From Gillisia mitskevichiae (GTDB taxonomy: Bacteria; Bacteroidota; Bacteroidia; Flavobacteriales; Flavobacteriaceae), in contig NZ_RBLG01000002.1 in NCBI RefSeq assembly GCF_003634585.1, forward strand, positions 682,001-746,000: DNA of 64,000 nucleotides, given 5' to 3'. This document shows, in pieces, positions 44,171 to 52,713 of the stretch. The position numbers were made by a program, and so were the translations under genes. The stretch's first letter is position 1. Each line of letters starts with the position of its first letter. The notes under the pieces are model-generated. The model was not told where the DNA came from. It did not search any database and saw only the letters and a list, made by a program, of their open reading frames with translations.

Positions 44171-45004
44171 ATGAAGAAAATCATGTTACTTACGGCTACA
44201 GCCGCTTTATTACTTTCTTCTTGTGTGTCACAGAAGAAATACGCTGAACTAGAAACCCTACAAAAAGAAACAAGTGATCAGTTAAACACTGCGACCGTAA
44301 AACTGAATTCTTGTTTAGATGAAAAAGATAGACTAGGAGAACAAATTAAAACCCTTAATAATCAGAATTCTGCATTATTAAACAATGTTGGAAACTTGGC
44401 AACTCTTTCTACGAAAGAAGCATCTAACCTTGAAAAATCTTTAGAGAGCATCAAGGAAAAAGACATGAAGATCCAACGTATGCAAGATGCTATTACTAAG
44501 AAAGATTCTGTGACTTTAGCTTTAGTTACTAGTCTTAAAGGAGTTCTTGGAAATATGAATGATGAAGACATTAGTATTAATGTTGAAAAAGGTGTTGTTT
44601 ACGTATCTATTTCAGATAAATTATTATTTGAAAGCGGTAAATACAATGTAACTTCTCGTGCTAAAGAAGTATTAGGAAAAGTTGCAACTGTAGTGAAAAA
44701 CAAACCAGAAATTGAATTTATGGTTGAAGGTCACACAGATGATCAAGCAATGAAAGGTGGAGTAATTGAAGACAACTGGGATTTAAGTGTTAAGCGCGCT
44801 ACTTCTGTTGTAAGAATTCTTCAAAATGAATTTGGTGTTCCTCCAGAAAGAATGACTGCAGCAGGTAGAAGTTACTACATTCCTGTAGCATCTAACGCTT
44901 CAGCTGAAGGACGTTCTAAAAACAGACGTACAAGAATTGTAATCTTACCTAAATTAGATCAATTTTACAATCTTATTGAGCAAGGAATGAAAGAAGCTAA
45001 ATAA
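44171..45004 (+). CDS. OmpA-family peptidoglycan-associated lipoprotein
   Basis: A 277-residue lipoprotein (lipobox LLSSC, Cys18) with a long coiled-coil stalk (about 22-105, full of Leu, Glu and Lys heptads) and a C-terminal OmpA_C domain (about 130-265). The peptidoglycan-binding residues appear in VEGHTDDQAM, NWDLSVKRATSVV and GRSKNRRTRIVILP. It tethers the outer membrane to peptidoglycan. It has its own -7 boxes and a terminator, so it is likely monocistronic and probably abundant. Confidence 0.94.
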   Translation: MKKIMLLTATAALLLSSCVSQKKYAELETLQKETSDQLNTATVKLNSCLDEKDRLGEQIKTLNNQNSALLNNVGNLATLSTKEASNLEKSLESIKEKDMKIQRMQDAITKKDSVTLALVTSLKGVLGNMNDEDISINVEKGVVYVSISDKLLFESGKYNVTSRAKEVLGKVATVVKNKPEIEFMVEGHTDDQAMKGGVIEDNWDLSVKRATSVVRILQNEFGVPPERMTAAGRSYYIPVASNASAEGRSKNRRTRIVILPKLDQFYNLIEQGMKEAK

Positions 45005-45022
45005 GCTGACTCATTTTTAAAT

Positions 45023-45054
45023 AAAAAAAAGCCTCGCAATTGCGAGGCTTTTTT
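45023..45054. terminator. Terminator after the OmpA gene, copy 1 of an identical palindrome
   Basis: GCCTCGCAATTGCGAGGC (45031-45048) is a perfect 18-bp palindrome flanked by A8 and T6. The same 18-mer recurs at 46378-46395. Confidence 0.92.
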
Positions 45055-45231
45055 CATTTAAAGAATTTACGTGATTAAGAAGAGTAGACAATCCGTATGA
45101 ATCTTATTACTAAAAATCAATTAACCCAAATAGTAATTATCTTAAGCTGTATAATTATTTAACAATTGTATTAGCCTTAACTTCATATATTTATAATAAA
45201 TTAACTCATTGTTAACTTATTATAAAATTAA

Positions 45232-46353
45232 ATGAAAAAAATTAAAAACCTTTTGATGTTTTTAGCGCTTGGGGCTGCTATCACTTCCTGTGAAAAAGAA
45301 AACTTAGATCAACCATCTACTGATGCAAATGCGAGCTCTGCTAAATTTGCTTCTGAATTAGTTTTAAATCCCAATACAAATAAAAGTAGTGCACTTGAAA
45401 CAAGTGAAAATATAGGAGACCCCATGAGAAATGCGGTTACACCTAGCGAATGTGGTCCAACTCAGTTTTCTGCAGTACAAAGAATTTACATTAATCAAAT
45501 TATTGCAGATCCAATTGCTTTGTTTGAAGCACAAGACGGTTTCTATAGTTTAATAAACAGGTATTATTCTTGGTTTTTAAATGATGTTCCACAATATTTT
45601 GGAGAGGATGGTAAATACACTTCTTTAATGGTAAAACGTCAAAGAGAGCTAAAATCTTTCTGGGATATGCCGGTTGAAATTAAAGTGAATGGACAACATA
45701 CAGCAAATCTTAACGATAGTGATGTTTGGGAAGAAACTTTAACCACGTTTTTTGGTTACACCCAAGAAGATGGATCTTTTGTATATATAACTGCTGAAGA
45801 AGCTAAGGAAATCGCTGATTATTACTTGAGCTTAAATGAACTTTCAACAAATTTACCTGAAAATCCTTATTTCGCAACAGATGGATTTGCTTCTTCTAAC
45901 AGAACAGTTGTAATTGGTGATGGTTTAGTGAGGTGGCTAGCTGAAGCTGGAATTGACGAAGGGATTGTATGGTCTGGAATTTTGGCTCATGAATGGGCTC
46001 ATCAAATTCAGTTCATTAAAAGACCTATCTGGTATCCAGCAGGTGCAGATCCAGATGCTGCTACCGCTACTAGATATACCGAATTGGAAGCAGATTTTAT
46101 GGCAGCATATTACATGACTCACAAACGAGGAGCTACTTACAATCAAAAACGTGTTGAAGAGTTTTTCAACCTTTTCTTCCAAATTGGAGATTGTGGATTT
46201 ACTAGCGCTGGTCACCATGGAACTCCATTGCAAAGAATGGCTGCAGCAAACTTAGGATTCAATCTTGCAAGTCAAGCTCAAAAACAAGGACATATTTTAA
46301 CGCAACAAGAAGCACATGAATATTTTGTAGCGAACATTGCATCAATCTTATAA
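45232..46353 (+). CDS. Zincin-type (HExxH) metalloprotease-like lipoprotein
   Basis: A 373-residue lipoprotein (lipobox AITSC, Cys20). The motif LAHEWAHQIQF gives His253, Glu254 and His257, and a Glu-rich segment TELEADFMAAYY (from 283) follows, as in the YpfJ-type neutral zinc metallopeptidases and M48-like zincins. A Cys near 75 (SECGPTQF) and one near 322 could pair. It is anchored in the outer membrane or faces the periplasm. Substrate unknown; a peptide-cleaving role is inferred from the zinc site only. It is bracketed by two identical terminator palindromes, so it is monocistronic. Confidence 0.85.
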   Translation: MKKIKNLLMFLALGAAITSCEKENLDQPSTDANASSAKFASELVLNPNTNKSSALETSENIGDPMRNAVTPSECGPTQFSAVQRIYINQIIADPIALFEAQDGFYSLINRYYSWFLNDVPQYFGEDGKYTSLMVKRQRELKSFWDMPVEIKVNGQHTANLNDSDVWEETLTTFFGYTQEDGSFVYITAEEAKEIADYYLSLNELSTNLPENPYFATDGFASSNRTVVIGDGLVRWLAEAGIDEGIVWSGILAHEWAHQIQFIKRPIWYPAGADPDAATATRYTELEADFMAAYYMTHKRGATYNQKRVEEFFNLFFQIGDCGFTSAGHHGTPLQRMAAANLGFNLASQAQKQGHILTQQEAHEYFVANIASIL

Positions 46354-46371
46354 TATTGAAACTTTATAATT

Positions 46372-46403
46372 AAAAAAGCCTCGCAATTGCGAGGCTTTTT
46401 TTT
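46372..46403. terminator. Terminator after the zincin gene, copy 2 of an identical palindrome
   Basis: GCCTCGCAATTGCGAGGC (46378-46395), flanked by A6 and T8, identical to the palindrome at 45031-45048. Confidence 0.92.
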
Positions 46404-46421
46404 ATGCTTGATCGCTAAATA

Positions 46422-47252
46422 TTAACTCTTTAAAAAGTTAATTAGAATCTTATTGAATTGTTTTTTATGAGTAAATATCAAACCATGAGGTGCACCTTTA
46501 ATTTCCTCATATTTTGCATTGGAAATTAAATCTTTACTTTTCTTAGCAGACACTTCTATAGGAACGATCTCATCTGCATCTCCATGAACCACAAGAGTGG
46601 GTACATCAAATTTCTTTAAATCTTTTCTGAAATCTGTAAGACCAAAGGAATCTACACAATCTATAGTAGCTTTTGGAGAAGCATTACATGCAATACTCCA
46701 ATTTAAATGAACCTGCTCTTTACTTATTTTTTCTTTATTATCTGAATAACTAACAAACTTGTCTCCAAAACCTACTAAAAATCCCGCTCTATCTTCTCTA
46801 ATATTTTTTTGGAATCCTTCAAAAACCTCTTTGTCTAATCCTTCTGGATTATCACTTGTTTTAAGCATAAATGGAGGAACTGCCGAAATAAGTGCAGCTT
46901 TTGCAATCTCGCTGGTTCCGTAGTTTCCTATGTATCTAGCTACTTCTCCTCCACCCATAGAAAATCCAACTATAATTGAATCGGAAAGACTTAAATGATC
47001 AATTAAATTTTTGAGATCCAAAGCTAAGGTTTCATAATCATAATTACCCCAAGGCTTATCACTTTCTCCAAAACCTCTTCTGTCATAAGTAATGCACCTA
47101 AACCCCGCATTTACAATTTCTTCTATTTGGTATTCCCACATTCTATGACTTAATGGCCAACCGTGTATCAAGATTACTGGCTGTCCTGTACCAAAGTCTT
47201 CATAAAATATATTTACTTCTTCAGTAGCTGTTTTAGACTTAAAATAACTCAT
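46422..47252 (-). CDS. Alpha/beta hydrolase, non-haem chloroperoxidase-like
   Basis: A 276-residue cytoplasmic alpha/beta hydrolase. The oxyanion-hole motif LIHGWPLSHRMWE (about 28-40), the nucleophile elbow GFSMGGGE (Ser98), the acid region VVHGDADEIVPIE and the catalytic histidine in GAPHGLIFTH are all in place. It resembles the cofactor-free haloperoxidase and arylesterase group (ThcF/BpoA-like); real activity is more likely ester hydrolysis. Substrate unknown. It stands alone, 105 bp from the Sua5 gene on the same strand, and converges on the zincin gene. Confidence 0.92.
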   Translation of the reverse strand: MSYFKSKTATEEVNIFYEDFGTGQPVILIHGWPLSHRMWEYQIEEIVNAGFRCITYDRRGFGESDKPWGNYDYETLALDLKNLIDHLSLSDSIIVGFSMGGGEVARYIGNYGTSEIAKAALISAVPPFMLKTSDNPEGLDKEVFEGFQKNIREDRAGFLVGFGDKFVSYSDNKEKISKEQVHLNWSIACNASPKATIDCVDSFGLTDFRKDLKKFDVPTLVVHGDADEIVPIEVSAKKSKDLISNAKYEEIKGAPHGLIFTHKKQFNKILINFLKS

Positions 47253-47357
47253 CCCTTTCTGTATTTATTAAACTTTACAGCTAAAGTTAATTTTTCAAAA
47301 GGTATCTTAAAAATAATCGAACAGGTTTAATAAGCAATTAACTATTTATCCAAATAT

Positions 47358-47978
47358 TTACATAAGCTCTATACTTCCTTTTCCTTCTCTTATTATTTCT
47401 GGCTCATCACCAGTTAAATCTACTACAGTGGAAGCTATATTGTCTCCGTAACCCCCATCTATTACAAGATCTACAAGCTTATCCCATTTTTCTAGGATCA
47501 ACTCTGGATCTGTGGTGTATTCAATTACCTCATCTTCATCTTTAATGGATGTAGACACTATAGGATTTCCCAACTCTCTCACTATAGCGCGACAAATATT
47601 ATTATCTGGCACTCTAATCCCGACAGTTTTCTTTTTCTTAAATACATTTGGAAGGTTATTATTCCCTGGAAGGATAAAAGTAAATGGACCAGGCAAATTC
47701 CTTTTTAGGAGTTTAAAAGTCGGAGAACTTATTTGTTTTACATAATCTGATAGATTACTCAGGTCTTCACAAATAAAAGAGAAATTAGCTTTATCTAGCT
47801 TCACTTGTTTTATTTGTGCTATTCGCTCTAAAGCACTTGTATTTGTAATATCGCAACCAAGACCATATACAGTATCTGTAGGATAAATAATCAAACCTCC
47901 TTTTCTTAATACATCAACAACTTTCTTGATATCTTTTGGATTCGGGTTTTCCTCGTAAATTCTAATTAAACTAGCCAT
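47358..47978 (-). CDS. L-threonylcarbamoyladenylate synthase, Sua5/YrdC/YciO family
   Basis: A 206-residue YrdC-fold protein. Sua5/TsaC makes threonylcarbamoyl-AMP for the t6A37 modification of tRNAs that read ANN codons. KVVDVLRKGGLIIYPTDTVYGLGCD is the conserved opening, followed by KQVKLDKANFSF (a KxR-like variant), RRNLPGPFTFIL and IRVPDN. The Sua5 C-terminal extension is absent and the basic binding motif reads KLDK, not KxR, so it may be a YciO-type paralogue, whose role is less certain. A second, true TsaC may lie elsewhere in the genome. Confidence 0.87.
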   Translation of the reverse strand: MASLIRIYEENPNPKDIKKVVDVLRKGGLIIYPTDTVYGLGCDITNTSALERIAQIKQVKLDKANFSFICEDLSNLSDYVKQISSPTFKLLKRNLPGPFTFILPGNNNLPNVFKKKKTVGIRVPDNNICRAIVRELGNPIVSTSIKDEDEVIEYTTDPELILEKWDKLVDLVIDGGYGDNIASTVVDLTGDEPEIIREGKGSIELM

Positions 47979-48130
47979 ACTTCTATTCTTTCTAAGTTGA
48001 AAAATAACAAATTACTAAAAGGATACCGGATGTTTCAGACAAACATCAAATGGCTACAATAAATTGTAGCTCCATCACATTTTATGATTGTAAATCCTTT
48101 ATAATTAAGTTGAAATACCATATTTAAAAT

Positions 48131-48343
48131 CTATTCTAAATGTGTCACTTCACTTTCAAGTTTTAAAACCTCGTCACCATCTTCCTGTTCTATCAACAAT
48201 GCCTTATCTCCTTCTTCCCCATTTCTGGTTATTTCACTTCCTTTGATAGTTCGAGTAACCTTTTCTGAAAATGTTTCAATTACCTTCCCTTTAGCTTCAC
48301 CAGATCCCCATTTCCATTTTACGTTGCTTCCTTTTCGAATCAT
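48131..48343 (-). CDS. DUF2945 (hypervirulence-associated TUDOR-like) small protein
   Basis: A 70-residue protein matching the DUF2945/HVA1 family: GSNVKWKWGSGEAKGKVIETF, then RTIKGSEITRNG, then DKALLIEQEDGDEVLKLESEVTHL. The family fold resembles TUDOR-type barrels, and the name comes from a fungal study; the bacterial role is unknown. It lies 46 bp upstream of the helicase gene's 3' end on the same strand, so it may be co-transcribed with it. No signal peptide. Confidence 0.9.
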   Translation of the reverse strand: MIRKGSNVKWKWGSGEAKGKVIETFSEKVTRTIKGSEITRNGEEGDKALLIEQEDGDEVLKLESEVTHLE

Positions 48344-48389
48344 CTCTTATAAAATTATTAAAATATAATGGTAATTTAAAAGTTCAAAA

Positions 48390-50711
48390 TCAAGAAAGCA
48401 ACTTCAACTTTGCAAATCTTAATAATAGCTTTTTTACCCCACCATTTTCAAAATTTATTTCAGCTTTTTTATCTTGGCCAACACCATCTATATTCAATAC
48501 TTTACCTTTTCCAAACCGAATGTGTTCAACCTCATTTCCTGCTTCCAGTTTTACAGTATCCTTAATAGATGCTGTTGGATAATCTGTAGTAGTTGGCCTA
48601 AGTTTTCTTAGCTTTCTTAGTTGTTCTTCATTAGGTTTATGTGCTGGTGGAGGCGTGCCAGATTTTGGTTTGGATTGCCTGAACTTACTCTTATCTACAT
48701 CTCCAAATATATCGAGATCCATAAGTGGTTTATATTTATAATCCTCCTGAGGAATCATATAATTCATATAAACTTCATCTATTTCCTCAATAAACCTGCT
48801 AGGTTCGGCATCTACTAATTTTCCCCATCTATAACGAGATTGCGTGTAAGTTAAATAGGCTTGTTTCTCTGCTCTAGTAAGTGCTACATAAAACAATCTT
48901 CGCTCTTCCTCTAGTTCAGAGCGAGTACTCATACTCATTCCAGATGGAAAAAGATCTTCCTCCATTCCAACTATATAAACATATGGAAATTCCAGACCTT
49001 TTGCTAAATGTATGGTCATAAGTGCAACGTGATCTTCATTTGTCTCTTTGTCCATATCTGTTGCCAAAGCAACATCTTCTAAAAATTCAGCTAAAGATCC
49101 CGATGCATCAGCCAATTCTTCCTGACCTTCAACAAAATCTTTAATCCCGTTTAATAACTCTTCAATATTTTCAATTTTCGCTATTCCTTCAGGAGTGCCA
49201 TCTTTTTTAAGTTCTTGAACGAGTCCAGTCTTCTTAGCAACCGTATCTGCCACCACAAAAGCATCAGCGTTTTCAGTAAGAATTTTGAAGCTCTTGATCA
49301 TGTTAACAAAATTTGTCAACTTATTTCTGGTTCCAGAATTTATTTTAAGATCTAAATGATCTAGATTTTCAATGATCTCGAAAACTGATTTACTGTATAG
49401 ATTTGCAGCAATGGTTAACTTATCTATAGTAGTAGATCCTATTCCTCTCGCCGGGAAATTAATGATTCTCTTTAAAGCTTCTTCGTCATTAGGATTTACC
49501 AGCAATCTTAAATAGGACAAAACATCCTTGATCTCCTTACGCTGATAAAAGGAAAGACCTCCATATATTCTATAAGGAATTTCTCTTTTTCTAAGGGCAT
49601 CCTCCATTGCCCTACTCTGGGCGTTGGTTCTATACAAGATCGCAAAATCGCCATTGTTCATTTGCTTTTGCATCTTATTCTCAAAAATAGAACTGGCTAC
49701 ATATCTTCCTTCATCTCCATCTGTAAGCAATCTATTAACAACGATTTTTGGTCCGTCGTCGTTTGCAGTCCAAACTACTTTATCTAGTTTGGTTTTATTC
49801 TTTTCTATAATAGAGTTTGCCGCATTTACAATATTTTTAGTAGAACGATAATTTTGTTCCAAACGATACATCTGCACATTATCGTAATCTTTCTGAAAAT
49901 TTAAAATATTGTTGATATTCGCTCCACGGAAAGCATAAATACTCTGCGCATCATCCCCTACTACACATATATTCTGAAATTTATCTGAAAGTGCTTTTAC
50001 AATCAAATATTGTGAGTGATTTGTATCTTGATACTCATCTACTAAAATATATCTAAAACGATTCTGATATTTCTGAAGCACTTCTGGAAACCTGTTTAAA
50101 AGCTCATTAGTTTTCAGCAATAAATCATCAAAGTCCATAGCCCCTGCTTTGAAACAGCGTTCTACATAATTTTTGTAGATATCTCCTAACCTTGGCTTTT
50201 TAGCCATTGCATCGGCTTCCCTCAATTCAGGGTTTTGAAAATAAGCCTTAACAGTGATCAAGCTATTTTTATAGGAGGAGATTCTAGAATAGACCTGCTT
50301 ATATTTATAGATGTCTTTATCTAATCCCATTTCTTTAATGATCGCAGAAATAAGCCGTTGCGAATCTTGAGTATCGTAAATCGTAAAATTAGAGGGATAT
50401 CCAAGTTTATCTGCCTCCACCCGCAACATTTTAGCGAATATGGAGTGAAAAGTACCCATCCACAAATTCTTCGCTTCACTACTTCCAACGATCTGGGAGA
50501 TCCTTTTCTTCATTTCCCTCGCTGCCTTGTTAGTAAAAGTTAGCGAAAGAATATTAAAAGGGTCTACCCCTTTACTCATTAAATAAGCAATTCTGTAGGT
50601 AAGAACCCTTGTTTTTCCAGACCCTGCTCCTGCTATCACTATCATTGCCCCATCTTTTTGAAGAACGGGGGCCCGTTGGGCATCGTTTAATTCTGCTAAA
50701 TAAGATTCCAA
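48390..50711 (-). CDS. UvrD/PcrA-type superfamily 1 DNA helicase
   Basis: A 773-residue SF1A helicase. Motif I is GAGSGKT (28-34), followed by LTFTNKAAREM, VDEYQDTNHSQ (motif II), VVGDDAQSIYAFRGA, YRTNAQSRAMED, VALMTIHLAKGLEFPYVY and ALTRAEKQAYLTY. The C-terminal 45 residues carry a KVEHIRFGKGKV-type motif, seen as VEHIRFGKGKVLNIDG, typical of PcrA-like proteins. It unwinds DNA in repair and replication restart. The only plausible start near the usual LESYLAELNDAQRAPVLQ opening is TTG at 50711; no ATG lies nearby upstream in frame. Confidence 0.95.
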   Translation of the reverse strand: MESYLAELNDAQRAPVLQKDGAMIVIAGAGSGKTRVLTYRIAYLMSKGVDPFNILSLTFTNKAAREMKKRISQIVGSSEAKNLWMGTFHSIFAKMLRVEADKLGYPSNFTIYDTQDSQRLISAIIKEMGLDKDIYKYKQVYSRISSYKNSLITVKAYFQNPELREADAMAKKPRLGDIYKNYVERCFKAGAMDFDDLLLKTNELLNRFPEVLQKYQNRFRYILVDEYQDTNHSQYLIVKALSDKFQNICVVGDDAQSIYAFRGANINNILNFQKDYDNVQMYRLEQNYRSTKNIVNAANSIIEKNKTKLDKVVWTANDDGPKIVVNRLLTDGDEGRYVASSIFENKMQKQMNNGDFAILYRTNAQSRAMEDALRKREIPYRIYGGLSFYQRKEIKDVLSYLRLLVNPNDEEALKRIINFPARGIGSTTIDKLTIAANLYSKSVFEIIENLDHLDLKINSGTRNKLTNFVNMIKSFKILTENADAFVVADTVAKKTGLVQELKKDGTPEGIAKIENIEELLNGIKDFVEGQEELADASGSLAEFLEDVALATDMDKETNEDHVALMTIHLAKGLEFPYVYIVGMEEDLFPSGMSMSTRSELEEERRLFYVALTRAEKQAYLTYTQSRYRWGKLVDAEPSRFIEEIDEVYMNYMIPQEDYKYKPLMDLDIFGDVDKSKFRQSKPKSGTPPPAHKPNEEQLRKLRKLRPTTTDYPTASIKDTVKLEAGNEVEHIRFGKGKVLNIDGVGQDKKAEINFENGGVKKLLLRFAKLKLLS

Positions 50712-50832
50712 ATTTATCCTTTATTTTAAGCCGTGAATTTAACCAATTAAGCCGTACTTTAAAACTCCTTTTGGTCTTACTTTTAAACAAAGAGTCTGCA
50801 AATTATGACATACCTTATATTTTAAATATATT

Positions 50833-50840
50833 TAACTTTG
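50833..50840 (+). promoter_or_regulatory. -7 box TAACTTTG for the DsrE operon
   Basis: TAACTTTG matches TAnnTTTG and ends 36 bp before the ATG at 50877. Confidence 0.5.
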
Positions 50841-50876
50841 GAAAAAATTCGCGATAATAAGAATAACCAAGCTTAG

Positions 50877-51419
50877 ATGTTTAAAAAGTACTTTTGTTTA
50901 ATTGCCCTCATGATCACCTTCAGTAATTATGCTCAAGAAGCTCATAAAGGAGATGTAATACCAGATTATGGGAAAATCTATTCTGTAAACAATCCCGATT
51001 TTAAAACGGATACCACTGCTCAATTCAAAGCAGTATTTGATGTAGCAAGAAATTTTGATGATCCGGCTAAGCCAAATGCCCTTATTGAAACTGTCGCCAG
51101 GTATATTAACATGCACCGCGAAGCAAGAGTTCCTTCAGAAAAAATAAAAGTTGCCTTGGTAATTCATGGATCCGCTTTTAGTGATATTTTAAAAAATGAA
51201 TTTTATCAGGAGAAATTTCCCGAAATAAATATAAATCCAAATGCCGAATTAATATCTCAATTATCAGATCATGGAGTACAGGTAATACTTTGTGGTCAGA
51301 CAGCAGCTCATAGAAAGATCACCAAAGCTGAAGCACTTCCCGAGATTAAAGTAGCATTGTCTGCAATGACGGCCTTGGTTCAACTACAAAATGAGGGATA
51401 CCAACTTATAAGTTTCTAA
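50877..51419 (+). CDS. Secreted DsrE-family protein
   Basis: A 180-residue protein with a signal peptide (about 1-20, NYAQEAH). The DsrE/F-like fold is seen in KVALVIHGSAFSDIL and VQVILCGQTAAHRKI, with the single conserved cysteine at 139. DsrE-family proteins carry sulfur as a persulfide in sulfur-oxidising bacteria; here the exported, free-standing form is common in Bacteroidota and its role is unknown. The next gene starts 15 bases after its stop, and three more follow closely, so it heads an operon. Confidence 0.85.
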   Translation: MFKKYFCLIALMITFSNYAQEAHKGDVIPDYGKIYSVNNPDFKTDTTAQFKAVFDVARNFDDPAKPNALIETVARYINMHREARVPSEKIKVALVIHGSAFSDILKNEFYQEKFPEININPNAELISQLSDHGVQVILCGQTAAHRKITKAEALPEIKVALSAMTALVQLQNEGYQLISF

Positions 51420-51434
51420 GTTAAAACACACATT

Positions 51435-52712
51435 ATGAAATATAGCTTTTTATGCCTGTCTTTACTATTTACACTAGGAATTCAAGCTCAAATGCAACCC
51501 GATCTAGAATCTCAGATCAACGATATAGAATCTCAAGTGATAGAATGGCGTAGAGATTTTCATGAACATCCTGAACTTTCTAATCGTGAATTCAAGACTG
51601 CTGAAAAAATTGCAAAACATCTTAAAAGTTTAGGTTTAGAAGTGCAAACAGGAGTTGCTAAGACAGGTGTTGTTGGAATTTTAAAAGGAGACAATCCAGG
51701 AAAAGTAGTTGCTTTAAGGGCAGATATAGATGCATTACCAGTAACCGAAAGAAATGAACTGCCATTTAAATCTAAGGTTACTACAGAGTTTTTAGGGAAA
51801 ACTACAGGAGTAATGCATGCTTGTGGTCATGATACTCATACGGCTATTCTTATGGGAGTTGCAGAAATTCTTTCTAAGAATAAAGATAAAATAAACGGCA
51901 CTGTAAAATTCATTTTTCAACCCGCAGAAGAAGGTCCGCCCCCAGGAGAAAAAGGAGGAGCTTCGGTAATGATCACAGAAGGAGTTCTTAAAAACCCAGA
52001 TGTGGATGCTATTTTTGGGTTGCATATAAATTCTGGAACACCAGTGGGAACAATTCGCTATAAACCAGAAGGAACAATGGCTGCAGTAGAGCGATTTGTA
52101 ATCAATGTAAAAGGAAAGCAAACTCATGGTTCTGCCCCTTGGAGCGGTACAGATCCTATTTTAATTTCAGCAAAGATCATTGATGGATTACAAACTATTA
52201 TAAGCCGTGACTCCAAACTGGTAGATGGAGCTGCAGTAATTTCCGTTGGAAAAATAACCAGTGGTGTACGTTTTAATATTATTCCGGAATCTGCGGAGTT
52301 AATAGGGACCATTAGAACCTTGGATGCCGATATGAAAGCCGTGATCCTTAAAAGAATGAGTGAAATGGTACCTGCAATTGCAAAGGCTTACGGCGGGGAT
52401 GCTACTATAGAATTTCAGAATAATACCGCAATAACCTACAACGATCCGGATCTTACAAATAAGATGTTACCAACATTACAAAATATTGCAGGAAAAGATA
52501 AGGTAGAATTAGTAAAAGCTACAACCGGAGGAGAAGATTTCTCTTTCTTTCAAGAGGTAATACCTGGATTTTATTTCTTTTTAGGAGGACAAACACCTGG
52601 CGAGACATTATCTGCTCCACATCATACTCCAGACTTTTTTATTGATGAAAGCGGAATGTTACTAGGTGTAAAAGTGATGTCTCAATTAGCTTTAGACTAT
52701 TTAAACAATTAG
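51435..52712 (+). CDS. Secreted M20 family amidohydrolase (hippurate hydrolase type)
   Basis: A 425-residue protein with a signal peptide (MKYSFLCLSLLFTLGIQAQ). It matches the M20D aminoacylase/carboxypeptidase family: DFHEHPELSN (42-51), MHACGHDTHTAILMG with His128, Cys130 and His132, FQPAEEGPPPGEKGG with Glu165-Glu166, and GLHINSGTPVG. These bind two metal ions and hydrolyse N-acyl amino acids or amides. It starts 15 bases after the DsrE gene and is followed after 1 base by the GltS-like gene, so all are co-transcribed. Confidence 0.92.
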   Translation: MKYSFLCLSLLFTLGIQAQMQPDLESQINDIESQVIEWRRDFHEHPELSNREFKTAEKIAKHLKSLGLEVQTGVAKTGVVGILKGDNPGKVVALRADIDALPVTERNELPFKSKVTTEFLGKTTGVMHACGHDTHTAILMGVAEILSKNKDKINGTVKFIFQPAEEGPPPGEKGGASVMITEGVLKNPDVDAIFGLHINSGTPVGTIRYKPEGTMAAVERFVINVKGKQTHGSAPWSGTDPILISAKIIDGLQTIISRDSKLVDGAAVISVGKITSGVRFNIIPESAELIGTIRTLDADMKAVILKRMSEMVPAIAKAYGGDATIEFQNNTAITYNDPDLTNKMLPTLQNIAGKDKVELVKATTGGEDFSFFQEVIPGFYFFLGGQTPGETLSAPHHTPDFFIDESGMLLGVKVMSQLALDYLNN

Positions 52713-52713
52713 C

